Shown here piece after piece: positions 51,205 to 57,990 of a stretch of 64,000 nt of DNA. A model generated the notes under the pieces. The model was not told where the DNA came from. It was given only the letters and a program-made list of their open reading frames with translations, and made no database searches. Origin of the DNA: a virus; the IMG/VR virus record IMGVR_UViG_3300045921_000146, positions 1 to 64,000 of that record, one strand, 5' to 3'. Each line of letters opens with the position of its first letter. The first letter of the stretch is position 1. A program made the position numbers and the translations under genes.

Positions 51205-51233
51205 TTGACATTATTTTTTTGACAGAGTACAGT
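51205..51233 (+). promoter_or_regulatory. Sigma-70-type promoter
   Basis: A perfect -35 TTGACA (51205-51210), 17-base spacer, and TACAGT (51228-51233) as -10. It drives the single plus-strand gene at 51,264. Confidence 0.65.
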
Positions 51234-51263
51234 TTAAGTAACCCAATCCGGATGGAGGTCGTT

Positions 51264-51488
51264 ATGAGTAAAAATAAGTTCGAGTTTGACGTTTTCTTTG
51301 ACATCGCAGATCGCAATGGCACTAAGTTATTGGTGGATAACTACGGCTATATTTGCGGCGTTTATAGGTCTTTTAAAGAAGCTAAACAGGCAATGAAACC
51401 TATTCGTAGGAATATTGTGGCAGAGTTTAAGAAACGAAAAAAATTGGGGAAGTCACTCCCCAATCCAATCAAACTGAGCCGCAGTTAA
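51264..51488 (+). CDS. Small protein, divergent to the main operon
   Basis: 74 residues from ATG 51264 with GGAGGT five bases upstream. Sequence MSKNKFEFDVFFDIADRNGT then YGYICGVYRSFKEAKQAMKP, with a basic end (FKKRKKLGKSLPNP). It may be a small DNA-binding or regulatory protein because it alone is transcribed away from the main operon from the shared control region. Its 3' end overlaps the convergent gene. Confidence 0.6.
   Translation: MSKNKFEFDVFFDIADRNGTKLLVDNYGYICGVYRSFKEAKQAMKPIRRNIVAEFKKRKKLGKSLPNPIKLSRS
51437..51463 (-). terminator. Terminator of the 58-51 kb minus-strand operon
   Basis: Minus strand TTGGGGA (51463-51457) pairs with TCCCCAA (51450-51444) with the loop GTGACT, then seven T residues. 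The stop codon TGA of the minus-strand gene is in the loop, and the whole structure lies inside the plus-strand gene's coding end. Confidence 0.85.
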
Positions 51489-51695
51489 AGTTTTCTTTAC
51501 TTGCGGCGTAAGAACGTCTAAAGTAGTTTGAGAGGTACATTGCTTAACAATTCGTACCTCTTGAACTTCTTCAGTAATGCGCATACTCTTAACATATTTT
51601 CTGGCTTTAGACAGTTTATCGTAAGTAGTGTCTAAACTACCGTTAATAAGTACAGCGTACATAGTCTCTACAACTTTAGGAGCGTATTTTTTCAT
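51453..51695 (-). CDS. Small unknown protein
   Basis: 80 residues. MKKYAPKVVETMYAVLINGS, then SKARKYVKSMRITEEVQEV; strand-helix-strand pattern. Last gene of its operon, ending in the terminator loop. Function unknown. Confidence 0.5.
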   Translation of the reverse strand: MKKYAPKVVETMYAVLINGSLDTTYDKLSKARKYVKSMRITEEVQEVRIVKQCTSQTTLDVLTPQVKKTLTAAQFDWIGE

Positions 51696-51900
51696 TTACC
51701 ACCAACCTATCGTGAGCAAACAAAGTAGGATAAGTAATCCTCTCTAAATTTTTAAGGTCAAACAATTCGTAACTATTACCATAAATAGGATGGTCAGGTA
51801 CTTGTTGTAAGACCATAAAACTTTCCGAGGAAAAGAACTTCTTAGCAGTTTGTTTGACAACTAAGAATTGATTAGGTTTAAAATTAAACACTCTTTCCAT
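51676..51900 (-). CDS. SH3-like small protein without tag
   Basis: 74 residues beginning MERVFNFKPNQFLVVKQTAK, then a strand pattern like the other small SH3-like proteins here, including YELFDLKNLERITYP. It ends RLVVNEKIRS and lacks the LYG tag. Overlaps its neighbours on both sides. Confidence 0.5.
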   Translation of the reverse strand: MERVFNFKPNQFLVVKQTAKKFFSSESFMVLQQVPDHPIYGNSYELFDLKNLERITYPTLFAHDRLVVNEKIRS

Positions 51901-52126
51901 AAAGAACCTCCGCTACATCCTTACGAGTAATTATAGCGCATTTGTCTTCAAGCTTACTTTCATAGTAACGCTTCCACTCGTCGTTAGAACCCTTATTGCT
52001 AGTAGGATTCATAACCTTGAGAGTGTATAAATTTTGATTTTTAACAAAATCTACAGCGTCAACAAATAAAAATACTTTTTGTTCTTTGTGAAACAGAATG
52101 TCTGAAACTTTATATTTACTCTTCAT
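51884..52126 (-). CDS. SH3-like small protein with VLYG tag
   Basis: 80 residues, MKSKYKVSDILFHKEQKVFL, then FLFVDAVDFVKNQNLY, ending RKDVAEVLYGKSV, a clear copy of the recurring tag. Start lies inside the end of the upstream gene. Confidence 0.55.
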   Translation of the reverse strand: MKSKYKVSDILFHKEQKVFLFVDAVDFVKNQNLYTLKVMNPTSNKGSNDEWKRYYESKLEDKCAIITRKDVAEVLYGKSV

Positions 52127-52283
52127 TATCGTTCTCCTCTGTAATTTCTTTAGTTAAAAAAATTTCATTTTCTAGTTCTTCTAATTTACGCTCAATGTCG
52201 TAATATTCCTCACCTTCAGCTTCAATAAGCATAAAACACAACATTTCTCTTTCTGAAATTAATTCTTGTAAATCTTTAATCAT
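52116..52283 (-). CDS. 55-residue acidic coiled-coil protein
   Basis: ATG 52283 preceded by AGGAG. Sequence MIKDLQELISEREMLCFMLI, then GEEYYDIERKLEELENEIFL and a Glu/Asp/Asn-rich end: a two-helix acidic hairpin. Overlaps the next gene by 11 bases. Function unknown. Confidence 0.5.
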   Translation of the reverse strand: MIKDLQELISEREMLCFMLIEAEGEEYYDIERKLEELENEIFLTKEITEENDNEE

Positions 52284-52312
52284 ATTTTCTCCTAATAATT
52301 TTTTATATTGTT

Positions 52313-52672
52313 TTATTGTTTATAGTAACAGTTTTCAGGTTCGTGCAAATAACTGAAAACGATAGTTTTTGGAAATTTTAAATTTAAAAAAGTATTCATA
52401 CGACTCTTAGAGCAATCTAAAGTATAGTGCGGCATTTTAACCAATTCAGCACGCTCAAAAGCCACTACCTTACAGTCAAACTTAGCCTGGTCTACTACAT
52501 AGTTATGGTCTACAGTCTCCAATAGAACAGGAAATTCGCATATCAAGTTACTACCTATCTTCCAACTTAACTCACTAGGTTCGTTTTTAAGGGACTCTTG
52601 GTAGTTAAGGTAGTGCAGGTACAAGCCCACAGAAAAACTTGCGACTATAGCTAAATCCCACATAAATTTCAT
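52313..52672 (-). CDS. Membrane-anchored small protein
   Basis: 119 residues. N-terminal anchor or signal (MWDLAIVASFSVGLYLHYL). The remainder has four Cys (ICEF, DCKV, DCSK, NCYY), suggesting a periplasmic disulfide-bonded domain. Part of an envelope gene cluster. Confidence 0.5.
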   Translation of the reverse strand: MKFMWDLAIVASFSVGLYLHYLNYQESLKNEPSELSWKIGSNLICEFPVLLETVDHNYVVDQAKFDCKVVAFERAELVKMPHYTLDCSKSRMNTFLNLKFPKTIVFSYLHEPENCYYKQ

Positions 52673-52673
52673 A

Positions 52674-52937
52674 TTAAAACTCCCAACGCCAATTTAGCCT
52701 TTTATTGACTATAATCTCATGTATTGCAATACCTGTGCCCACATAAGGCTCAATATCTTTAGGTACATAGCGTTTCTGTAGTCGTTGAACTTTTTTATCT
52801 ATGTTAAAATGTTTTACAAAAGCCTCCCCAGCCATAGGTAAAGCTTGGTTACTGCAATGCAGTTCTTGCTCCAGCTCAAAGGTGGGCGTTTTGGCGGCCA
52901 CTGGAACCATTAAAATAAGTGTCAAAATATTAATCAT
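52674..52937 (-). CDS. Small exported protein
   Basis: 87 residues with a signal peptide (MINILTLILMVPVAAKT). The mature part is charged: LEQELHCSNQALPMAGEAF, then VGTGIAIHEIIVNKR. Unknown function. Overlaps the next gene upstream by eight bases. Confidence 0.5.
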   Translation of the reverse strand: MINILTLILMVPVAAKTPTFELEQELHCSNQALPMAGEAFVKHFNIDKKVQRLQKRYVPKDIEPYVGTGIAIHEIIVNKRLNWRWEF

Positions 52938-53160
52938 TTTGTTCCTGCATTTTAGAGTAAAGAACTTTAGCTACTTGAGGGTCTACTTTCATATAAGCAA
53001 TATTGACCATACGTTTAGGAATGGTTAGTAATTGGTCGTCGCTCTCTCTACGAAGAAATACTTTATGTAAGTCAGTCTTTATAACGAAATATAAGTCTTC
53101 GGGATTAGTCTTTTGGCAAATGTAATCATTTTTTTGTAGGTTTACTTTTAATTTACTCAT
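52930..53160 (-). CDS. SH3-like small protein with VLYS tag
   Basis: 76 residues. LQKNDYICQKTNPEDLYFVI resembles an SH3-like strand set. It ends VDPQVAKVLYSKMQEQND, a copy of the tag followed by a short acidic extension. Note VDP before the tag, shared with the gene at 63,350 (VDPVAEILYS). Confidence 0.55.
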   Translation of the reverse strand: MSKLKVNLQKNDYICQKTNPEDLYFVIKTDLHKVFLRRESDDQLLTIPKRMVNIAYMKVDPQVAKVLYSKMQEQND

Positions 53161-53172
53161 AACTTACTCCTG

Positions 53173-53424
53173 TTACAAAGGTCTCCAAGTTTGCTCTCTT
53201 AAACATTTAGCCCAAGGATTGTTACATATTAACCACTCATTTTTGTCTTGAAACATTATTTTAAATTTAATTTTTTTATTAATAATAAAACTTTCAACGT
53301 ATCCTTGGTTAATAAATATACCCTTCACTTTATAATAACCTTTTTCGGAGTCTATAATTACTTTATTTACATATATTGCTACGTCCATAAATCTGTAGTG
53401 TTTAATTACGTCAGAGGACTTCAT
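53173..53424 (-). CDS. Small beta-rich protein
   Basis: 83 residues from ATG 53424 (GAGG upstream). Mostly strands with Lys/Ile (VIIDSEKGYYKVKGIFINQG). Ends CLREQTWRPL. Not recognised; similar in size and strand content to the SH3-like set but without the tag. Confidence 0.45.
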   Translation of the reverse strand: MKSSDVIKHYRFMDVAIYVNKVIIDSEKGYYKVKGIFINQGYVESFIINKKIKFKIMFQDKNEWLICNNPWAKCLREQTWRPL

Positions 53425-53593
53425 CTGGAGCCTCTTTAACACATTGGATGATATCTTCATCCGTAAAATCTGGTCCCTTGTCTACTATACAGTTGTTAAA
53501 ATGGTCGATACACTGTAAGTCCCTGACCGTTAATTGGTCAGGGCCTACTGTAATACCACACAAAGAAATAATGGTGCTTACAATGATTTCCAT
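53411..53593 (-). CDS. Small Cys-containing protein, possibly exported
   Basis: 60 residues. MEIIVSTIISLCGITVGPDQ looks like a short signal or membrane segment; the rest holds three Cys and an acidic segment (GPDFTDEDIIQCVKEAPDE). Start overlaps the previous stop. Confidence 0.45.
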   Translation of the reverse strand: MEIIVSTIISLCGITVGPDQLTVRDLQCIDHFNNCIVDKGPDFTDEDIIQCVKEAPDEVL

Positions 53594-54027
53594 TAGAAGT
53601 CCACTCCTACGTCAAAAGTAATAGTTTCGTTAGTATGAATAGTACCACCAATACTAAACTCTTCATTAAGTTTTCTGCTATAAGAAATACCCAGCAAAGC
53701 GTCACGACTCTGAGAGATTGTGTACGCACCGCTTAAATAACTATCTCGCATTTTATAGTACCCAGTACCAGCGTGCATAGTCACTCGGTTTTTCTTTTCT
53801 TCTTTTTTGACGATTAACACAATTGGATTAGACTCTTCAGCGACCATACTTGGTTTAGAAGCTTCGGAGCCACGTTTTACTACTGCGTATTCGTCCGCAG
53901 AAAAGGTATAGCTTTTACCATCTTTAAGGGTCACGGTAATAGTACCGCCCTTAAGGTATTCTGGAGCTGGACCTACTGCTAGTGCTGGTACGGCAAACAT
54001 CATTAAAATTACAGTTAAAGATTTCAT
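53593..54027 (-). CDS. Exported beta-barrel-like protein
   Basis: 144 residues from ATG 54027. Signal peptide MKSLTVILMMFAVPALAVGP. The C-terminal half has amphipathic strands (HAGTGYYKM, SYLSGAYTI, ALLGISYSRKL, FSIGGTIHTN) and ends TFDVGVDF with a terminal Phe, as in outer-membrane barrel proteins. With only four to five strands it would need to oligomerise or be a fragment-type barrel. It follows the coiled-coil lipoprotein in the same operon. Confidence 0.6.
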   Translation of the reverse strand: MKSLTVILMMFAVPALAVGPAPEYLKGGTITVTLKDGKSYTFSADEYAVVKRGSEASKPSMVAEESNPIVLIVKKEEKKNRVTMHAGTGYYKMRDSYLSGAYTISQSRDALLGISYSRKLNEEFSIGGTIHTNETITFDVGVDF

Positions 54028-54038
54028 AAGTATCTCCA

Positions 54039-55313
54039 TTAGTTATTACAAGCTTTAGTTTGTTGTGTTCCTACAGACTGTGGAGTTGCGATAACAGTGT
54101 TACGAGAGTCGAATGTTACCAAAGTTTCTCGTCCAGCCTCTACCAACATAGTAATTTCATTAGAATTAGTCTGTTTAACTTTAACATTTTGCGTAACGCT
54201 AGTTCTAATTCGTACTTTAGAAGCATTGAGTAACACAGACTCGTCAGCAATACAGGTAAGTTGAATACCATTGCTAGGCTCTGAGCCAGTTAGGGGGCGG
54301 CTATAAGCCCTAACTCCAGATTTGTTAGTTGGAATGCCTCTTTCTACTACGTTACCGCTGATAACATCAAAATGGCAGCTTTGACTATCAGTAGTAGCAT
54401 ATTTACCGTCAAGCAATTCTACTAGACCCAAGTTAAGATACCAAGCTAACAAAGAGCCTTCGCTAGTTTGTAACAAAACTTCATCGGGATTGTTAGGAGA
54501 TTGGTTACTCATAGGGCCACAAGGGTCGATAACCTTAGTAATAGTTTGACCAAGGTTGCTCAAGTCGTCTTTCAAGTCTTGAATATCTAAGTAGTTCTGA
54601 TTTACAAGGCTAGTAAGCGAAGTAAGTTCCTCGCCCAAAGAACTTAAATCGTTGAAAATTTGAGTAATATCACCTTCTACATCACTCATTCGACTTTTTA
54701 AATTATTAATTTGAGTTTGAAAAGACAAATTAATAAAGAATTGCGCCAAACCCAGCGCATTTAGTTGCAATTGCAAGTTAGAGATAAGGTTAGAATTAAA
54801 ATTTACTGCCGCTTCAACTAAAAACATCCTATCCTCTAAAGAACTAACTTCATGTTGTAGATCGGCAACTTGAGTTTGCAAGTCTTGGATATCGTTTTCA
54901 AGATTGTCTACTCGAACCTTTAAAGTAGAAATTCTACTAAGAGCCAAATTAGCTTTAGTATTAATACTTGCAATTTGAAACTGAACAAATGCGTTAATTG
55001 CTGATTGCAAAACAATAGAACTAGCAAGACTGTCAGCTAGTGCCTCATCTCCAGCAATTCTGGCAGCCTGTTCTTCCTCAATAAGCTGCTTTAATTCCAA
55101 TTCAAGTGCATTTAGTTGTTGTTGTAGCAGAGTAATACTGGCGGTATTAGCAGCAATAGCAATATCTCGCATAGAGTCTAATTGGTCGTTAAGGTCAGCT
55201 CTACGCTCCAGCTCTACAATTCTAGCAAGGTGGTCAGGCAGCACGATTGTCTTTTTTGAACAACCGATAGCTACTAGAGCTACTAGGGTTAAGAGTGTAA
55301 AAAGTTTTTGCAT
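54039..55313 (-). CDS. Long coiled-coil lipoprotein
   Basis: 424 residues. Lipoprotein signal MQKLFTLLTLVALVAIGCSK with lipobox AIGC. Residues 30-265 form long coiled coils (LQQQLNALELELKQLIEEE; VDNLENDIQDLQTQVADL). Residues 270-424 form a globular beta domain with Cys (DPCGPMSN, CHFD, LTCIADES, ACNN). Lacks a lipoprotein-export Asp at +2 (Ser-Lys follows Cys), so outer-membrane placement is expected. It is the first gene after a conserved leader. Possible role: surface display, receptor blocking or superinfection exclusion (inference). Confidence 0.7.
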   Translation of the reverse strand: MQKLFTLLTLVALVAIGCSKKTIVLPDHLARIVELERRADLNDQLDSMRDIAIAANTASITLLQQQLNALELELKQLIEEEQAARIAGDEALADSLASSIVLQSAINAFVQFQIASINTKANLALSRISTLKVRVDNLENDIQDLQTQVADLQHEVSSLEDRMFLVEAAVNFNSNLISNLQLQLNALGLAQFFINLSFQTQINNLKSRMSDVEGDITQIFNDLSSLGEELTSLTSLVNQNYLDIQDLKDDLSNLGQTITKVIDPCGPMSNQSPNNPDEVLLQTSEGSLLAWYLNLGLVELLDGKYATTDSQSCHFDVISGNVVERGIPTNKSGVRAYSRPLTGSEPSNGIQLTCIADESVLLNASKVRIRTSVTQNVKVKQTNSNEITMLVEAGRETLVTFDSRNTVIATPQSVGTQQTKACNN

Positions 55314-55367
55314 ATTTCTTCTCCTCGGCGGTTTGGTTTATTCTCCGCTCGTTCAACTCTAATAGTA

Positions 55368-55405
55368 GCAATTACCGTACCACCCCTAAATGCAAATGGC
55401 GGCCA
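55368..55405 (-). promoter_or_regulatory. Conserved 38-nt leader element, copy 1
   Basis: In minus-strand reading the element starts TGGCCGCCATTT and continues to GGGGTGGTA and AATTGC. It matches the element at 57,309-57,346 at 28 of 38 positions without gaps. GCCGCC can pair with GGTGGT. It lies 55 bases before the lipoprotein start and just after a TATAAT box (55431-55436). Confidence 0.7.
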
Positions 55406-55450
55406 GCTAACCCCTTTAAACCGCCTACTAATTATAATAATGTATAAAAA

Positions 55451-56014
55451 TTAGTCGTCCCCGAACAGTATCTTCTGTACGTCACTGACAATTTGGCTCT
55501 TGGGTATCCAAATAGGGCCAATAATACCAGCAATTTTGGCCTCTTCTTCAATCTTAGCTATAATTTCTTGAGCCTTGTCTATAGTAGGCCGTTCAATCTT
55601 AAAGTATTTCTTAGCGCAAACAGGGCCAATACCTGTAGCTTTACTAATCTGGTTGTCTAATCCTCTACCGCAACAATGGCAAACAGAAGCTATCTTAGAG
55701 CTAAAAGAAACCTTAACTTGGATAGCTCTGTTACTTTCTGAAACGACCTCTTCAATAACTAAGTTACGAAAAAAGAAAGGTAGCTTTTGAGTTTTAGCAA
55801 GACTTTGAGCTAACCACTTCCTAATAGTAATAGTTTGCCGTACTTTATAAGTAAACTCTTTGGTAGCCTCTTGCTTGGTAAAGAAATTAACAGCGCATTC
55901 TAATTGTTTAGGGGATAGTTGGCCGTACTTCTTAGCTTGGTACTTTAAACTCAGGATAAAAGAATTAGAACCTGAGTAATTGCTAAGTTTTTCGAGAGTT
56001 TGTTGGTTGTCCAT
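55451..56014 (-). CDS. DUF6011-type zinc-finger protein with ILFG tag
   Basis: 187 residues. The zinc motif CHCCGRGLDNQISKATGIGP then VCAKKYF is the DUF6011 pattern (CxxCGRxL...GIGPxC). The N-terminal half (SGSNSFILSLKYQAKKYGQL and LSPKQLECAVNFF) accompanies this motif in other phages. It ends SDVQKILFGDD, a Phe variant of the recurring tag. Function unknown. Confidence 0.7.
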   Translation of the reverse strand: MDNQQTLEKLSNYSGSNSFILSLKYQAKKYGQLSPKQLECAVNFFTKQEATKEFTYKVRQTITIRKWLAQSLAKTQKLPFFFRNLVIEEVVSESNRAIQVKVSFSSKIASVCHCCGRGLDNQISKATGIGPVCAKKYFKIERPTIDKAQEIIAKIEEEAKIAGIIGPIWIPKSQIVSDVQKILFGDD

Positions 56015-56058
56015 TTGGCCTCCGTTTACTATTTAAACTAGCAAACGCAGTGCCAGGT

Positions 56059-56526
56059 CTAACGCCAATAGCTTCGATATGACTCCCAATATTTGTCTAA
56101 ACAGTAGGGCACTGTCAACATTGAGAACATTAAATTCTGAGGGCAGCCGTCTGGCCGCAAGTCTTCGATATGATAAGGGATTTTAAACTCACAATGGATT
56201 AGTTCGTGGTAAATTAAAGCCAAACGACTTTGAGTACTCATATAAATCCATTTATTTTCAAGCACTTCCACTTCTGTAAAAGTTTTAGTCGTTACAAAAG
56301 GCTGTATTCCTTTCTTAGCAGTCCAAACTCTACATTGCGCCAGCCTCCTATTCGGTAGGCTTTTAACGAAATTCACTGAGCTACTAACTGTTACGCCGTA
56401 ATACGCTTCAAAATCAGCTACGTAAGGTTTTAAGCTTGGGGCTATACCTACCTGGCCTCTAGGGTCAGGAAACGAACCGCAAGCCGTTAAAAGCGTTAAA
56501 AAGGCTAAAAGCGACCACTTATTCAT
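56059..56526 (-). CDS. Zinc-site lipoprotein (HExxH)
   Basis: 155 residues. Lipobox LTAC in MNKWSLLAFLTLLTACGS. The mature protein contains LIYHELIHCEFKIPYH, an HExxH zinc site with a downstream His, then a possible Met turn (QNLMFSML). This suggests a small outer-membrane metallopeptidase. Two further Cys may form disulfides. Second HExxH exported protein in the window after the metzincin at 31,259. Confidence 0.7.
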   Translation of the reverse strand: MNKWSLLAFLTLLTACGSFPDPRGQVGIAPSLKPYVADFEAYYGVTVSSSVNFVKSLPNRRLAQCRVWTAKKGIQPFVTTKTFTEVEVLENKWIYMSTQSRLALIYHELIHCEFKIPYHIEDLRPDGCPQNLMFSMLTVPYCLDKYWESYRSYWR

Positions 56527-56773
56527 TTTGGCCTTTCAAAAATAGTATTTTAACCGCTTTAGGTATTTCTGTGGCGGACTCTAAAGGGATAGAGTCATTT
56601 TCATAACTTCTCTGGTAAACTTGATTTTCTGCGCACCAATCTGTTTGACCCCTAAAGTTCTTACATTTAAAATTTTTGGAGCAAAAAACCCTCCTAGCAA
56701 GACCATCGTCTAAAATTTCATCAATATGATAACCTTCGTCGTAAATCATGATTTTTAACTCATACTTAGACAT
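56519..56773 (-). CDS. Small protein with VKILF tag
   Basis: 84 residues. MSKYELKIMIYDEGYHIDEI, Cys-containing middle (RVFCSKNFKCKNFRGQTDWC), ending PKAVKILFLKGQNE, a Phe variant of the recurring tag. Overlaps neighbours at both ends. Confidence 0.55.
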   Translation of the reverse strand: MSKYELKIMIYDEGYHIDEILDDGLARRVFCSKNFKCKNFRGQTDWCAENQVYQRSYENDSIPLESATEIPKAVKILFLKGQNE

Positions 56774-56910
56774 TATTGCTCCTGGAAAAATTCTTTATAT
56801 TCAGTTAATTTTTGTAGAAGTACTAGAATATCTCCTTCTCTTAAAATTGCTACGTTATTAAGGTAAGCTACATAAAAATTATATTCTGCGTCTTTTCTAA
56901 TCGTAATCAT
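56773..56910 (-). CDS. 45-residue protein
   Basis: ATG 56910 after GGAGGGG. MITIRKDAEYNFYVAYLNNV, then AILREGDILVLLQKL and an aromatic acidic end. The stop overlaps the next ATG. Function unknown. The 109 bases before it (56911-57019) show no convincing start-bearing gene. Confidence 0.5.
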   Translation of the reverse strand: MITIRKDAEYNFYVAYLNNVAILREGDILVLLQKLTEYKEFFQEQ

Positions 56911-57019
56911 AACCCCTCCAGTTTAGTTTTTACTAATACAACTACTGTGCCGACTTGTACTAGCCGTAATTTAATTCTGGCAGTTATAAGTTGTATAAAT
57001 TTTTGAAAACGTGTAAAAT

Positions 57020-57166
57020 TTAAACACTCAAAACGTAGTAATAAAGTGGAGAATAAAGCGTTAAACGGACTAAGTTGTTGAATACTTTGTCCCCTCTACG
57101 TTCTGAAAGGGCTATAAATAGGCCAAAAAAGTGTAGGGCGATTAAAATACCTACGTAAGTTGCCAT
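57020..57166 (-). CDS. 48-residue membrane protein
   Basis: ATG 57166 preceded by GGAGG. One hydrophobic helix (YVGILIALHFFGLFIAL) and a second aromatic stretch near the end (LTLYSPLYYYVLSV). Start overlaps the upstream stop (TAATG). Confidence 0.5.
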   Translation of the reverse strand: MATYVGILIALHFFGLFIALSERRGDKVFNNLVRLTLYSPLYYYVLSV

Positions 57167-57264
57167 TAATTAGCCTCCAAGTTAATTTGCGTTAAGGGCC
57201 TACCAGCTACTTCGCTGTAAATAGTTTTAGGCTTAGTAGGTTTAGTCTTTGTTGTTTTGCTCAT
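57166..57264 (-). CDS. 32-residue basic peptide
   Basis: ATG 57264 with AGAGG upstream; MSKTTKTKPTKPKTIYSEVA then GRPLTQINLEAN. It is the first gene behind leader copy 2, which supports translation. Unknown function; might act as a leader peptide. Confidence 0.45.
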   Translation of the reverse strand: MSKTTKTKPTKPKTIYSEVAGRPLTQINLEAN

Positions 57265-57308
57265 TTAAAACCTCTAAAGTTTGTAGCGTAGGTTAAGCTT
57301 ACCTTACT

Positions 57309-57346
57309 GCAATTTCTTTGCCGCCCCCAGCTCTAAATGGCGGCCA
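57309..57346 (-). promoter_or_regulatory. Conserved 38-nt leader element, copy 2
   Basis: Begins TGGCCGCCATTT, then GGGGGCGGCA and AATTGC in minus-strand reading. GCCGCC pairs perfectly with GGCGGC. Same spacing class as copy 1: start codon 45 bases further on. AT-rich promoter-like DNA lies upstream (57,360-57,410). Confidence 0.7.
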
Positions 57347-57410
57347 CCTTAACCTCAGTAAAGCGTATAACTTTTATAAATTGTATATTTTGTAAACACT
57401 TAATAGGCTT

Positions 57411-57578
57411 TTATGATGATCTATATAGCATCGTATACCAATTGTCCAGCCTAGTAAAAAAACTTATGCTACCTAAATAAATTATAAACTTTAATATAGG
57501 GGTCAAAACGTATTTAACGAAAGCTAAAGTAATAACAAAATTAGCTAACAGTTGTTGGATTAAATTAAAGTTGCTCAT
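57411..57578 (-). CDS. 55-residue membrane protein
   Basis: ATG 57578 overlaps the stop of the tandem paralogue as ATGA. Hydrophobic segments LLANFVITLAFVKYVL and ILKFIIYLGSISFF. Function unknown. Confidence 0.5.
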   Translation of the reverse strand: MSNFNLIQQLLANFVITLAFVKYVLTPILKFIIYLGSISFFTRLDNWYTMLYRSS

Positions 57579-57787
57579 TCAATGCCCCTACTTAATTTAT
57601 TTTTTTTACCAAATCTAGAGCTAGAATTAACTCCCGATTTAGAATTAAACATTGTAATACTCCCAAACAAAGACCTAGACGCACAAATAGACCAAGATTT
57701 ATAGGTAGTTATGGACCTTGGTTTAACTCCAGTTTTAGATTTATAATTTGAATACATATATTGTGGTAGTTTATTATAGTAGTTCAT
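57575..57787 (-). CDS. YYNKLP paralogue 3 (degenerate repeats)
   Basis: 70 residues from ATG 57787. Starts MNYYNKLPQYMYSNYKSKTG like the two upstream genes, but the tail has lost the strict Arg-Ser repeats and is Ser/Lys/Thr-rich. It is the most diverged of three tandem paralogues. Confidence 0.6.
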   Translation of the reverse strand: MNYYNKLPQYMYSNYKSKTGVKPRSITTYKSWSICASRSLFGSITMFNSKSGVNSSSRFGKKNKLSRGIE

Positions 57788-57788
57788 A

Positions 57789-57989
57789 CTACTTACTTTC
57801 CTTACCAGACCTAGACCTAGAACCAAACCTAGAACCAGACCAATAATTAGACCAAGAACTAGACCAAGAACTAGACCGAGGCCTAGACCAAGAACTAGAC
57901 CGAGGCCTAGACCCAGAACTAGACCCAGACTCAGACCTAGACCTAGAACCTTGATATAACCAATTTGGTAGCTTATTGTAGTAGCTCAT
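57789..57989 (-). CDS. YYNKLP paralogue 2, Arg/Ser-rich
   Basis: 66 residues from ATG 57989. MSYYNKLPNWLYQGSRSRSE, then repeats of SR, SW and GS to the end. Encoded by tandem AGGTCT-like hexamers on the minus strand. Probably disordered. Function unknown. Confidence 0.6.
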   Translation of the reverse strand: MSYYNKLPNWLYQGSRSRSESGSSSGSRPRSSSWSRPRSSSWSSSWSNYWSGSRFGSRSRSGKESK

Positions 57990-57990
57990 A

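Noticed and set aside
56911-57019. Possible small gene ending in VKTKLEGL overlapping the next ATG
   Set aside because: The frame has no ATG, GTG or TTG start and no ribosome site.
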